Below are positions 17,534 to 31,381 of a DNA stretch of 64,000 nucleotides, one piece after another. The translations under genes and the position numbers were made by a program. A model generated the notes under the pieces. The model saw nothing but the letters and a program-made list of their open reading frames with translations, was not told the DNA's origin and did no database searches. Position 1 is the stretch's first letter, and every line of letters begins with the position of its first letter. This DNA is from Ktedonobacteria bacterium brp13 (GTDB lineage Bacteria; Chloroflexota; Ktedonobacteria; Ktedonobacterales; Ktedonobacteraceae), in contig AP024096.1 in assembly GCA_015099395.1 (NCBI GenBank), forward strand, positions 2,728,001-2,792,000, in the 5' to 3' direction.

Positions 17534-17701
17534 TTTCTCAACTACATATTGCAACTTCGTATGAGGCGTAACCACCTTTACCTCTAGGGTACGCCCCATC
17601 CGCAAGTAAACAACACACTATCTATTACGCTTGCATTCTAACATCCCCAGTAGGAGACGTCGAGCCCAAGAAAAGGAGAGAACCAAGAGAGCTACTAACG
17701 A

Positions 17702-19393
17702 CTAAAAATTATGGTTCAAGATCTTGACCTGCGACCAATCGCCAAAGTAAAGACCCATAGCGTTATAGCTTATGCCCTGGACCCATGGACCGACAAGTGC
17801 TGCCCCTGTATCATGGAAGAGAGGTACAATAGCTGCATCATGCAGCGCGATCTGTTCCGCCTGATCATACAAGCGCAAGCGATCTGCGCCACTGGCAGTC
17901 TCAGCTTGCTTCACAGTACTATCATAGGCAGCATTCTGCCATTGACCCGCATTCTGAGTAGAGGTTGAGAGCAACCGGCTGGCGAAGTCTGACGGATCAT
18001 CCAGTTGAGAGGTCCAGGTATAGAGACCAAACTGAATACTATTGGTGCTCAATGCATGTACATACGCATCATCCTGCAACGGATGCAGGTTCACATGAAT
18101 ACCGAGCGATTGCTGCCACATTGACTGCATAGCGGTAGCTGTTGGCACCGAAAGAGCAGATTGAGGATAGGTAAACGTAATCGATGGCGCTGCACCGCTG
18201 CCAATAGCTGACTTGAGAAGCTGACTGGCATGCGCTGCATTAAAACTCGCTGGCGCAGCCTGGTAGCCAGTCATAGTCGGCGGAAAAAGGGTCTCAGCAG
18301 GAGTAACAACACCTTGCAAAGTCACATTAGCCAGTCGCTGCTTGTCGAGGGCAGAGGCAAAGGCCTGCCGCAGCTCTTTTGAATTAAAAGGAGCTTGATT
18401 TACATTAAAAAACAATGCATCCGTCTGGAGGAGTGTTGTCGAAGAAAAGGTATTCAATTTTTTCGCAGATAGCTGATCATTGGTTACCATATTATAGGTG
18501 AGATCAAAATGACCGGCGCGATTGGCAATATATGCGACCTGAGGATCATTCATAAAATAGACGGTAAGTTGAGTTAACGTTAATTTTGGGCCATAATAAT
18601 GAGTATTGGGCACCAATACCAGGCTGATATCGCGATTCCATTGTTTGACGATAAAGGGTCCGGTACCAATTCCATGTTCAGCGATTGTGACAGGCCACGG
18701 CTGTTGAGCGTAGGCGCTGACAAGGCTCTGGTTCACTGGAAAGAAGAAGGGCTGGGCCAGTGATTGCAAGAAAGTGGCAGTAGGTTGCGTCAACGTTACG
18801 CGCAACGTATGCGCATCTACAGCCTGAACACCGGCGAGAGACTGAGCATGACCGGTATAGAGTGCATCGGCACCAGCAATCGGCAGGGCCAGCGTGTAAG
18901 GCAACGGAGTATCACTGGTATCATTCAGGGTAGGGGGTAATGCGGCGGAAGCCGCAGCAGACTTCAAAGCGCTAGTCCAGGAATCAACGTATGTTTGCGC
19001 CGTTACTGGAGAGCCATCCGCAAACGTCACAGCTGGATTGAGAGAAAATGTGTAGGTTTTACCATCACCAGATATCTGCCACGTAGCCTGATCAGGCACG
19101 ACCTGCAACTGTTCATCCTGCCGCACAAGTCCACTATAAAGCATGCCAGCCAACAGCTTCCCACTCTCATCGAGATTACTAGCGGGATCGATTGAGTTGA
19201 CATCAGTTGTTCCAATTAAAGGAATCGATAGCTCCTGCGCCGCAGCCAGCGCAGGCTTACCATGTAACAGAATTAATGTTCCGCTCTTGCCAGCACAGGC
19301 AGATAATATAAGGAGTAACGCACAAAGGGGAAATAACACGACAGAAAGTCGCCACCGTCGTCCTACAGAGACACCAGAGGAACGCAGAAACAT
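17702..19393 (-). CDS. Peptide/nickel-type ABC transporter substrate-binding lipoprotein (SBP family 5)
   Basis: A 563-residue OppA/DppA-type solute-binding protein. The lipoprotein signal runs from a basic start (RRWRLSVV) through a hydrophobic core to the lipobox LSAC, with C33 as the lipidated residue. The mature protein begins near LSIPLIGTTDVNSIDPASN, contains AEHGIGTGPFIVKQWNRD (a common SBP_bac_5 pattern) and ends YFGDWSQVKILN. It would deliver oligopeptides to a permease, but no permease or ATPase gene is adjacent, so this is an orphan binding protein. An AGAGAGG site precedes ATG 19393. The gap to the next gene on the same strand is 168 nt. Confidence 0.9.
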   Translation of the reverse strand: MFLRSSGVSVGRRWRLSVVLFPLCALLLILSACAGKSGTLILLHGKPALAAAQELSIPLIGTTDVNSIDPASNLDESGKLLAGMLYSGLVRQDEQLQVVPDQATWQISGDGKTYTFSLNPAVTFADGSPVTAQTYVDSWTSALKSAAASAALPPTLNDTSDTPLPYTLALPIAGADALYTGHAQSLAGVQAVDAHTLRVTLTQPTATFLQSLAQPFFFPVNQSLVSAYAQQPWPVTIAEHGIGTGPFIVKQWNRDISLVLVPNTHYYGPKLTLTQLTVYFMNDPQVAYIANRAGHFDLTYNMVTNDQLSAKKLNTFSSTTLLQTDALFFNVNQAPFNSKELRQAFASALDKQRLANVTLQGVVTPAETLFPPTMTGYQAAPASFNAAHASQLLKSAIGSGAAPSITFTYPQSALSVPTATAMQSMWQQSLGIHVNLHPLQDDAYVHALSTNSIQFGLYTWTSQLDDPSDFASRLLSTSTQNAGQWQNAAYDSTVKQAETASGADRLRLYDQAEQIALHDAAIVPLFHDTGAALVGPWVQGISYNAMGLYFGDWSQVKILNHNF

Positions 19394-19439
19394 ACCAGAC
19401 CTCTCTCTATTCAGCCATTTATTTTACCGCAGGTATTCA

Positions 19440-19515
19440 TTACTACTGATCCGAAAACTTGCGTGTGCGGGCACTAGCGACGCCAGTCGCGTTGGTTTTC
19501 GGAATAAGATCTTAG
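19440..19515. repeat. REP-like palindromic repeat, copy 1
   Basis: TCCGAAAAC (19450-19458) and GTTTTCGGA (19495-19503) are inverted, enclosing a small hairpin GCGAC/GTCGC (19477-19481 and 19486-19490, loop GCCA). Sequence from TTACTACT to TAAGA.CTTAG recurs at 30360-30433 with about ten differences, so this is a dispersed family. The rest of the gap to the 5S gene is otherwise featureless. Confidence 0.7.
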
Positions 19516-19663
19516 TTATCGTGGACACCGAAACGTTATAATTGCGAATACACCCTGAATGGGCAGCATGCATACAGTACAATTGGAATCATTATACAGA
19601 AGGTTGGGCATAAACACAAAGAGATTAGGAGAAAGCGCCATACGCTACGCAAATAGGGCCAGG

Positions 19664-19693
19664 ATATAAAAAAACACCTGCTCAAGGCGGGTG
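19664..19693 (-). terminator. Intrinsic terminator of the rRNA operon
   Basis: On the minus strand a 7-bp stem (19693-19687 with 19681-19675, one G-U pair) and a 5-nt loop are followed directly by seven U residues. It begins 2 nt after the 5S gene. Confidence 0.8.
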
Positions 19694-19694
19694 A

Positions 19695-19811
<117 letters not shown>

Positions 19812-19858
19812 CACCTGCATAGGCAGGTGTCTTTTGTGCACATCTCTTTACAATTTCA

Positions 19859-19893
19859 CAATTTACGATACAGATCCTCAATTTTGCCGAGCG
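19859..19893. other. 23S rRNA processing-stem arm (3' side)
   Basis: This segment is nearly complementary to 23119-23153 in the 16S-23S spacer (shared pieces include GATACAGATC and TCAATTTTGC). Pairing of the two brackets the 23S RNA, as expected for an RNase III processing stem. Confidence 0.75.
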
Positions 19894-20004
19894 CGTTGCG
19901 GCGAGCGACGTTCCTCACACAAGAAGAAACAGTCTTCTCACACACGCATTCACATGCACTCGCTTGCGATCGTCCTGTTCACATCCATGGGATCACCACT
20001 GTGA

Positions 20005-24821
<4,817 letters not shown>

Positions 24822-25384
24822 TTATTTATCTCACCCTCGCTCAAACAAGCCAGGGAAAAATGCATGGTAAGTTGCAATCATGGCGCATGTTATAAAAACA
24901 TGGCTATAAATCGCAGATTATGATTGTGGACAGTGTCCCGAAGGACTCCGTCCGAATTGACAGGAACTGGTAGCTTGTACATATACGTGTTTGCTGTGTG
25001 TTTCTTCTGAAAGAAACACGTTCCAGTTACTGTGTTCTTCTGCTTTCCACTCTTCAGTTGTCAAAGTGCTCTGCTGAAGCATGTCTGCTTCAAAACCAGC
25101 AAGCAGTGTTTTTCGTTCGCTTGCTTCGGTAGCTGTAGTATCGCACATCTCTTGGGGTTTGTCAAGCACCAGTTTCGCAGGTCCGCGAAGCTCGGTACTT
25201 TTGTGCTTTCAGTGTCGCCTCACTTATAAAAAGGGCTGACATTCCTACAGCAACAAGAATTGTTGGAGTAGTAGGAGAGAAAGAACGATCATTCCCAGGA
25301 GAGCCACGTTAGCGTGGCACGGGTGCGTGAAAGCTGACAGGAGCTTGATCCGTAGGGATCAGAGATTGTCTTGCGTTCGACAGC
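24822..25384 (-). other. rRNA operon leader
   Basis: About 560 nt between the promoter and 16S, with no gene. It contains the 16S processing arm (25040-25063, complementary to 23197-23220) and several small hairpins: GCCACG/CGTGGC (25303-25318), TGATCC/GGATCA (25346-25361) and CAACA/TGTTG (25251-25265). Confidence 0.65.
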
Positions 25385-25390
25385 TCACGT

Positions 25391-25418
25391 AGTATACCAT
25401 ATCGCTTCCGATTGTCAA
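25391..25418 (-). promoter_or_regulatory. rRNA operon promoter
   Basis: On the minus strand a perfect TTGACA (25418-25413), a 16-bp spacer and TATACT (25396-25391) form a near-consensus sigma70 promoter directed at the 16S gene. Transcription should start near 25384. No other gene lies between it and 16S. The remaining sequence up to nth (25612) shows nothing else. Confidence 0.8.
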
Positions 25419-25611
25419 GCGTTTTTGCCAGCAATTTTTGTTTTGCAACAAAAAGGCTTCATACCAGGGAACAAAAGTCATAAAAGATCAGCGTCTACTA
25501 TCCTTGTAGTAATATAGTATCTATGCTTCAATCGAGGATTACCTAGAGATCGGGCTCCCATCAGTCTATATACAAATAACGCATGTTACATAGTATGGAT
25601 AGGAAAGAGTA

Positions 25612-26334
25612 ATGACGGCATCGATTATCCCAAGTACCCACCTGACAAACGTCTACAACCTTCTCATAGATACCTACGGTGAAATGCATAATGACCCTGA
25701 TTATGATCCCCTGGGTGGACTAGTTGGCACTATTCTCTCACAACATACTTCCGACATCAATTCGGGAAGAGCCTACCGCAAGCTCGTCGACACATACTCT
25801 ACCTGGGAAGAGGTACGCGACGCCCCTACGGAGTTGGTAGCAGACGCCATTCGCTCTGGCGGCCTGGCCAACGTCAAAGCACCACGCATCCAGGACGTCC
25901 TCTACACCCTCACAGAAAACCAAAAAGCCCAGGGAGGCAACAAAACCCTGACCGAATATCTCTCTGATGAACTCGACCAATTAACACCTGAAGAAGGCTG
26001 GCGATATCTACAAAAGCTACCAGGAGTTGGTCCTAAAACTGCTGCCTGCGTCATGCTCTTCAATCTAGGACGCAATGTCATGCCAATTGACACCCACGTC
26101 TGGCGTACCAGCAAACGCCTTGGCCTCATCGGACCCAAAATCAATGCCAACCAGGCCCACACCGTCTTTGCCAAAATCGCTCCGCCCGACTGGGTCTACG
26201 CCCTGCATGTCGGCCTCATCCGCCACGGTCGCCAGATCTGCCATGCCCAACACCCCAAATGCGGCGAATGTCCCCTCTATACCGAGTGCGCCTACGTCGG
26301 CAGCGTCAACCCACAGGAGACAGGAATTTCATAG
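25612..26334 (+). CDS. nth: Endonuclease III (DNA glycosylase/AP lyase)
   Basis: A base-excision-repair enzyme that removes oxidised pyrimidines and cleaves the AP site. The 240-residue protein has the helix-hairpin-helix with the catalytic lysine (K142 in LQKLPGVGPKTAACVM) and the catalytic aspartate D160 in MPIDTHVWRTSKRLG. The C-terminal [4Fe-4S] loop is C210-x6-C217-x2-C220-x5-C226. All catalytic elements are present. It is monocistronic, downstream of and divergent from the rRNA operon. Confidence 0.96.
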   Translation: MTASIIPSTHLTNVYNLLIDTYGEMHNDPDYDPLGGLVGTILSQHTSDINSGRAYRKLVDTYSTWEEVRDAPTELVADAIRSGGLANVKAPRIQDVLYTLTENQKAQGGNKTLTEYLSDELDQLTPEEGWRYLQKLPGVGPKTAACVMLFNLGRNVMPIDTHVWRTSKRLGLIGPKINANQAHTVFAKIAPPDWVYALHVGLIRHGRQICHAQHPKCGECPLYTECAYVGSVNPQETGIS

Positions 26335-26769
26335 TGCCATATTTTATAACTACACCACAGCGGCGTCCAATAAACGGAAAAGCGCCTGCCCTCCCTACAA
26401 AAGGTGACGTCATACCCTTAAAGGGACAGGTAAAGTAGCTGAATTCTCACATAAATAGATGAAAGAAAGCTGCTACGTTGCTATGCGGCAGTCTATCGGC
26501 ACTCAACCGTCAGCGAAGGACAAACAAGCACGATTATAATAAAGCTAGATACAGAATACATATATTGCAGGAGTATAAAACTATAGCAATCTTTATACTC
26601 CTACGTTATCCAATGCCGTCTACACTATAGAAATAACAAAAGTCACATTATATGTAGTAAACCCAACGTCTCTCATTATCGCCTTATCACCATCACGCCC
26701 TTTGGAGCATTCTTCCTGGTGTCTGTCTCCAGGAACCTTTCCTGGTGAAGAGTACGGAGGTTGATGAAT
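26335..26769. other. Gene-free region with one hairpin
   Basis: The only structure seen is an 11-bp inverted repeat AGGAGTATAAA/TTTATACTCCT (26569-26579 and 26592-26602) with a 12-nt loop. A short duplication of TTCCTGGTG (around 26712 and 26738) lies just before the kinase ribosome site. No gene is supported. Confidence 0.4.
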
Positions 26770-28371
26770 ATGTGTATCGATGCACTTAACGGCTATCAAT
26801 TTGCAGACTATACCTTGCAGAGCATTATCGGTCGCGGAGGAATGGGCGTTGTATATCTGGCCCTGGACAATCGTACACAGCAGCAGATAGCAATCAAAGC
26901 ACTGGACCCGCTCATGCACGAGACCAGGGAGGGCTCACGACAGGCACTGGCACGCTTTAAACGAGAGGCCCGTATCATCAGCCAACTTCAGCATCCACAT
27001 ATCATTCAACTTACCAGCTACATAGAAGACAGCGGTTTTGCATTCATCGTTATGCCTTACATACGCGGAGGAAATCTTCACACACTTATGCAAAGGCAGG
27101 AGACAGGAACGTTGACACTGACGCAGGCGGTCTATTACCTGCAACAGATGGCATCAGCCCTTGACTATGCTCATAGCCACAAAGTTATCCACCGCGATCT
27201 TAAGCCTACAAATTTTCTACTCGACAGCGACGGTCGGCTCTTGCTGGCAGACTTCGGTATTGCACGCTTTATCGCTAATCCCGATGAAGACGACACCTGG
27301 ACACAGAACGAGATTATAACGCATACAGAGTCAATCCTGGGTACCGCTGAATATATCGCGCCAGAGACCTTCCATCGCCTCAGCAGAGATATCGATAAGC
27401 GAGCAGACATCTACTCCTTAGGCATTGTGCTCTACCAGATGATTACCGGTAGCCTGCCATTTCGGAGCAGCAACATATTCACGCTGGCAGAGATGCATAA
27501 GAGTATGCAGCTACCATCAGTACGCAGCCTCGATCCGTCGCTCCCCAGCGGCATTGATGCTATCTTACGTAAAGCCACAGCCAAAGATCGAGAGCAGCGC
27601 TATATATCAGCGCTTAAACTGGCAGAGACATTCCAACATATCGTACAAAACACGGTGAATACGCCCACTGAAGCGATAGACCGGACTAGAGGGCACCCAC
27701 TCTCGTACATATACCCATCTTATACATCCTCTGCAGCTTCCTCCAATCAACCACATTACGTCCTGCCCACTATTGACCAGGTAGCACAACCGCTGCAGCA
27801 CGTCCCATTGATGGCGCCATCAACAGAGTCTGCAGTACCCACTCACGCAGCCAAAAAGCCTACGAAGAAAAAACAAGCCGCCCTGAATATACCTATCATC
27901 TTCTTTCTGGCGCTCCTGGCAATCTTTATGGCATTTGTCTCCTTTCACCCGCCCACTCTATTAAAAGCAAACACACAGTATGTGAAAAACCCGTCACAAC
28001 AAACTGTAAACATGCAACTCAACCTGACAGATGCAGGAAAGCAAGCACAACAGATGGTGCAAGCGTTCTACGCAAACATCAATGCTCGCAACTTTCAGGG
28101 TGCCTATGCATTGCTATCAACTCAGTATCAACAGGGACAGAGCTACGAAAAGTTCGTGCAAGGCTATGAATATACAATACATGATACAGTGACCGTCCAG
28201 ACACCATCACCAAATAGCGACGGTACCCTCGTCACACTTATGCTCACCATCCAGGCTACAGAGGATCGCGGAGGGATCACACGTCAATCAACATACACCG
28301 CACTATGCATAGCAGGGAAAGTCGGCAACCTATGGAAAATCCAAAGTCAGTCACAACGTAAAGTGAAGTGA
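26770..28371 (+). CDS. Membrane Ser/Thr protein kinase with outer NTF2-like domain
   Basis: A Hanks-type kinase of about 533 residues. Catalytic features are IIGRGGMGVVYLA, K43 in AIKALD, D143 in HRDLKPTNF, LADFGIARF and GTAEYIAPE, so it should be active. A Ser/Pro/Ala linker (about 300-365) leads to one TM helix (about 374-395). The outer domain of some 135 residues (AQQMVQAFYANINARNFQGAYALLS) resembles NTF2/SnoaL-like ligand-binding domains. ATG 26770 is 9 nt after ACGGAGG; TTG 26761 and ATG 26764 are in frame but too close. The stop lies in a pentanucleotide tandem repeat. It is the first of four kinases within 12 kb. Confidence 0.92.
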   Translation: MCIDALNGYQFADYTLQSIIGRGGMGVVYLALDNRTQQQIAIKALDPLMHETREGSRQALARFKREARIISQLQHPHIIQLTSYIEDSGFAFIVMPYIRGGNLHTLMQRQETGTLTLTQAVYYLQQMASALDYAHSHKVIHRDLKPTNFLLDSDGRLLLADFGIARFIANPDEDDTWTQNEIITHTESILGTAEYIAPETFHRLSRDIDKRADIYSLGIVLYQMITGSLPFRSSNIFTLAEMHKSMQLPSVRSLDPSLPSGIDAILRKATAKDREQRYISALKLAETFQHIVQNTVNTPTEAIDRTRGHPLSYIYPSYTSSAASSNQPHYVLPTIDQVAQPLQHVPLMAPSTESAVPTHAAKKPTKKKQAALNIPIIFFLALLAIFMAFVSFHPPTLLKANTQYVKNPSQQTVNMQLNLTDAGKQAQQMVQAFYANINARNFQGAYALLSTQYQQGQSYEKFVQGYEYTIHDTVTVQTPSPNSDGTLVTLMLTIQATEDRGGITRQSTYTALCIAGKVGNLWKIQSQSQRKVK

Positions 28372-28395
28372 AGTGAAGTGAAGTGAAGTGAAAAA
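28361..28395. repeat. Pentanucleotide microsatellite (AAGTG)n
   Basis: Six consecutive AAGTG units starting at 28361 overlap the end of the kinase gene, and its stop codon is within the second unit. Adding or losing units downstream of the stop would not change the protein. Confidence 0.8.
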
Positions 28396-28498
28396 CAGCG
28401 TAACAATGTGCTCTTATCGCAGGCGACAATGAGTATGCGTTAAGAGATATCTGCACCTCACACCCCTTGTCACCCATCACCACCACTTATAACATAGC

Positions 28499-29071
28499 CT
28501 ATTGTGGCTGCCAAAACATATATGTCGCAGAATAAGGGACCGTCATAAGGCTTGTGTCTGCCGCTGTATTACAGAAGATCGTTGACACTCCGTTAGTGGT
28601 ATTGAGTAGTTGCACATAATTGATATGGCTCAACAAGCCTGTATGCCCACTATGGCTATTCACTTTGTACAATTGCCAGGGGATACTTGATAACTGCGGC
28701 AAGGATGCAATCGATTGGGCAGTAATCACGCTACCATCACTCCCCTGCCAACGCGGACCAAAAGAATGCACAATAAGCTCTCCATGCGTCCCCTGCAGCA
28801 GAGCCGTAGGACCCAGTAAGGACCAATATCCTGGTGCCGTACAACGATAGACCTGAACACCCTGCTTCACAGTGGCCTGCAATACCAGTCGCTCATGCGC
28901 TGGCACTTGCAAATTAGCCGGGATAGAACTATTCACCGACGCAGAGTGAGCAGAGACAGTTGAAAGATGGGAATTAAAGAGAGAGGCAGCCGTGAGGCAG
29001 ACGATAACCGCTATAACACATACACGGCGAAACAAGGAGACACGAATAGCATTAAGCATTTCACAAACCAT
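28499..29071 (-). CDS. Secreted DUF3455 family protein
   Basis: A 190-residue exported protein. The signal peptide has a basic start (SLFRR) and the hydrophobic core VCVIAVIVCLTAASLF, with a likely cleavage near STVSAHSAS. The mature part follows the DUF3455 pattern: PANLQVPAHERLVLQATVKQGVQVYRC, HSFGPRWQGSDGSVI, SSIPWQLYKV and VPYSATYMFW. No biochemical role is established for this family. ATG 29071 follows GAGGG with good spacing; a GTG at 29089 is in frame but weaker. It is divergent from the kinase at 29395. Confidence 0.8.
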   Translation of the reverse strand: MVCEMLNAIRVSLFRRVCVIAVIVCLTAASLFNSHLSTVSAHSASVNSSIPANLQVPAHERLVLQATVKQGVQVYRCTAPGYWSLLGPTALLQGTHGELIVHSFGPRWQGSDGSVITAQSIASLPQLSSIPWQLYKVNSHSGHTGLLSHINYVQLLNTTNGVSTIFCNTAADTSLMTVPYSATYMFWQPQ

Positions 29072-29394
29072 ACATTCCCTCACACACACACCAATCTATT
29101 TCAAGGGCATTTTTAAGTATCTCTATACATTATAAATACTAATATATTCAAAGTACAGCCTATTGCCCCCTTTATCCTATAGATTGAACTTTATAAATAT
29201 TCTGTCATCAACACCAAAAGAGTATCATCATACAGCTACATAGTACAAACAAGCGATGCTGCCTGCCAGTGTCATCTAGCTGGCAGTAACAAGCAATGCC
29301 TTGTCGCATGCTCAATTCTATACTTACACATGTAAGCAGTATATCTATCTGGAGCTATTATGCGATTGCTATTCGAAACAAGAGGCACAGTCAT
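29072..29394. other. Divergent intergenic region
   Basis: An AT-rich region between the DUF3455 gene and a kinase. CTGCCA/TGGCAG (29263-29268 and 29281-29286) can form a short hairpin. Promoter boxes were not clear enough to call. Confidence 0.35.
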
Positions 29395-30381
29395 ATGGAG
29401 ATAGCACACGTTAGAGAGGAGACGATACTTCAGCCTGGGACGTATCTCGACAATTACCAACTCATCAAAGAGATTGGGCACGGGGGCTACGCAACCGTTT
29501 ATCTGGCCAGGCACTATTCACACCTTGTCGCACTCAAAGTTCTGAACGTGAAAACAGGCGAGCAAACGCGGCAAACGCAAGAACACGCAAAGCATTACAC
29601 AGCTAAGTTTGTGAAGGAAGCGTATATCACGGCACATCTAAGCCAGCATCGGCATATCATTCGCTTTGAAGGTCACGCGGTTACAAGCCTGCAGCCCTAT
29701 ATTGTACTGGAATATGCACAGAAGGGCTCGCTTGCCGATCTCTATCCTATAGGTCGACAGCTACTACCGGCGCAGGTGCTTCTTTATGTGAAGCAGATAG
29801 CCAGCGCGCTCCATTTCATACATTCGATGGGGTACATCCACTGCGATGTCAAACCTGCGAATGTCATGATGCGAGGACATGATGACCTTTGTATTGGGGA
29901 TTTCGGAATCGCACAAAAGATCCATACACTCTCTGCGTCAACCACTATCGCAGGTACCGCCAGCTACATCGCTCCTGAGCAGCTCATGCATATACCGACC
30001 TTTGCCAGCGATCAGTATGCTCTTGCGGCGATGACGTATCAATGGTTGACTGGACATCTCCCTTTTAGCGGGACAAGCGAAGAGGTGCTCTTTCAACATC
30101 TCAGGGGCACGCCGTTGTCAGTGCAGGCTTATCGTCCAGAATTGCCACAGGCTATCGATGATGTTCTCCAGTGCGCTCTGGCAAAACAGCCTGAGCAGCG
30201 CTTCCCTACGATATGGGCCTTTGCGCACATGCTGGAATTGGCCTGCGAGGAGGCACAACTGGTTGAGAGCCCACTTATGGATCGCAACAGTAGGATATCG
30301 AACTCACTCTTTGCTTCTACGGAAATGAGCTCACCAGTCACCTGTGGGAGCCGTCCCCTTACTACTTATCCGAAAACCTGA
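29395..30381 (+). CDS. Ser/Thr protein kinase, C-terminus supplied by a repeat
   Basis: A soluble Hanks-type kinase of 328 residues. Motifs are EIGHGGYATVYLARH, ALKVLN, a catalytic loop HCDVKPANVMM (D151, with Cys instead of Arg before it), IGDFGIAQ and TASYIAPEQ. Loss of the HRD arginine makes it a non-RD kinase that may not need activation-loop phosphorylation. There is no TM segment. The final residues TTYPKT and the stop codon come from the REP-like repeat at 30360, so the original tail was probably replaced or cut. ATG 29395 has an AGAGG site; the frame to 29296 has none. Confidence 0.88.
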   Translation: MEIAHVREETILQPGTYLDNYQLIKEIGHGGYATVYLARHYSHLVALKVLNVKTGEQTRQTQEHAKHYTAKFVKEAYITAHLSQHRHIIRFEGHAVTSLQPYIVLEYAQKGSLADLYPIGRQLLPAQVLLYVKQIASALHFIHSMGYIHCDVKPANVMMRGHDDLCIGDFGIAQKIHTLSASTTIAGTASYIAPEQLMHIPTFASDQYALAAMTYQWLTGHLPFSGTSEEVLFQHLRGTPLSVQAYRPELPQAIDDVLQCALAKQPEQRFPTIWAFAHMLELACEEAQLVESPLMDRNSRISNSLFASTEMSSPVTCGSRPLTTYPKT

Positions 30382-30433
30382 GTGCAGAGCACTAGCGACG
30401 CCAGTCGCGTTGGGTTTCGGAATAAGAGCTTAG
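30360..30433. repeat. REP-like palindromic repeat, copy 2
   Basis: A second copy of the element at 19440: TCCGAAAAC (30369-30377), the GCGAC-GCCA-GTCGC hairpin and GTTTCGGA (30414-30421), ending TAAGAGCTTAG. Its left end encodes the last residues and the stop of the kinase gene. Confidence 0.7.
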
Positions 30434-30461
30434 AGAGGGTCACCAACGACCGCAACCCTCT

Positions 30462-30599
30462 CGAGGGCAACGTAAAGCAGTAAACGGCGATAGGCAACGA
30501 TGCCATCTTATGGACGCGACTCCGCTGCATAGTAGAAAAATTGGCGGCGTAGGAGAAAATAAGCTCCCCCCTACAATTACGTTGCAGAGCTTGCCCTCG
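30462..30599. mobile_element. Possible MITE with imperfect terminal inverted repeats
   Basis: CGAGGGCAACGTAA (30462-30475) faces TTACGTTGC-AGAGC-TTGCCCTCG (30577-30599), an inverted copy with a 9-nt insertion. The 138-bp span has no coding frame. Only one copy was seen in this window. The rest of 30382-30936 is gene-free and holds the symmetric site at 30660. Confidence 0.35.
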
Positions 30600-30659
30600 C
30601 TTCACAGCAATTATCTACACAAGATGTATAACATTTATTATTGTATACAAGACTATTTT

Positions 30660-30675
30660 TGTGAGCTATATCACA
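30660..30675. promoter_or_regulatory. CRP/FNR-type operator-like palindrome
   Basis: TGTGA-GCTATA-TCACA matches the two half-sites of the CRP consensus exactly, with the standard 6-bp spacing. It lies about 260 bp upstream of the peptide gene that opens the export cassette. No Crp-family gene is in the window; regulation is inferred. Confidence 0.45.
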
Positions 30676-30936
30676 GAGTAATTGTGAAGCAGTACATTGT
30701 TATATGGAAAGTTATAGCGTATATTATACCCGTGAGCTGGTTATGAACCATGAAGAGCTACAGACCAGAAGTGATTACATTTCACAGGTCTAGCGCCCAT
30801 AACGCCTCTTCATTACGATACTTAACACAGAGAAAGCATCTCTTGACGTGCTAAGTTCCTTGTAAAGCAGATATTCATAATGCAGCAAAGGGATAGTAGG
30901 GAATTGTCCTTAAAAATGCAGTAAAAGGATTTAATA

Positions 30937-31221
30937 ATGTTGTTTACACACGAACGAAAGGTAATATCCACAATGAAATTCAGCTTTAACAAAAATGCAC
31001 AAAACGAGCAGAACGCAGAGCAGCAGGTAGAACTTACTGAGCAGGAACTGGCTCAGGTCAATGGAGCTTGCGGCAGCGGCGATGGTCATGGCTATGGCAA
31101 TGGCTATGAGTTTGAATCTTACCAGAGCCATTTCAATCTTCATAACCATCACCACTATAATCCTTGCCACAATTATGATCCTTGCCACAATCGCTGCGAT
31201 CATGATGGTTGGTTCAACTAG
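30937..31221 (+). CDS. Putative exported RiPP/bacteriocin-like precursor, His/Cys-rich
   Basis: A 94-residue frame (82 from ATG 30973). The front part, MKFSFNKNAQNEQ then QQVELTEQELAQVNGA, looks like a leader of the ELxxxELxxVxG type that C39 peptidases recognise, with cleavage plausible around NGA/CG. The remaining 50 or so residues are rich in Gly, His, Tyr, Asn and Cys: GDGHGYGNGYEF, HNLHNHHHY-like stretches, then two PCHN-type motifs and a final CDHDGWFN, with four cysteines in all. ATG 30937 has the better ribosome site (AAAGGA, 7 nt). No modification enzyme is adjacent. Metal binding or disulfide formation is possible; the family is not known to me. Confidence 0.65.
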   Translation: MLFTHERKVISTMKFSFNKNAQNEQNAEQQVELTEQELAQVNGACGSGDGHGYGNGYEFESYQSHFNLHNHHHYNPCHNYDPCHNRCDHDGWFN

Positions 31222-31381
31222 TCAGATCTTGATCGGCGATCAGTAAGAGTAGTCAGGATCACTCTTCAAAAGAGTGTACGGCGGGGAGAGTTTCATCTCT
31301 CTCCGCCCGCCATTGACGCCTCTTCAGAAGTTTGGACCTGGTAACGAAATGCTCATAGGATGCGATAGTTGGAGGGGATAT

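Noticed and set aside
28361..28395. Phase-variable kinase through repeat slippage
   Set aside because: The stop codon is in the second unit, so changes in later units do not alter the protein.
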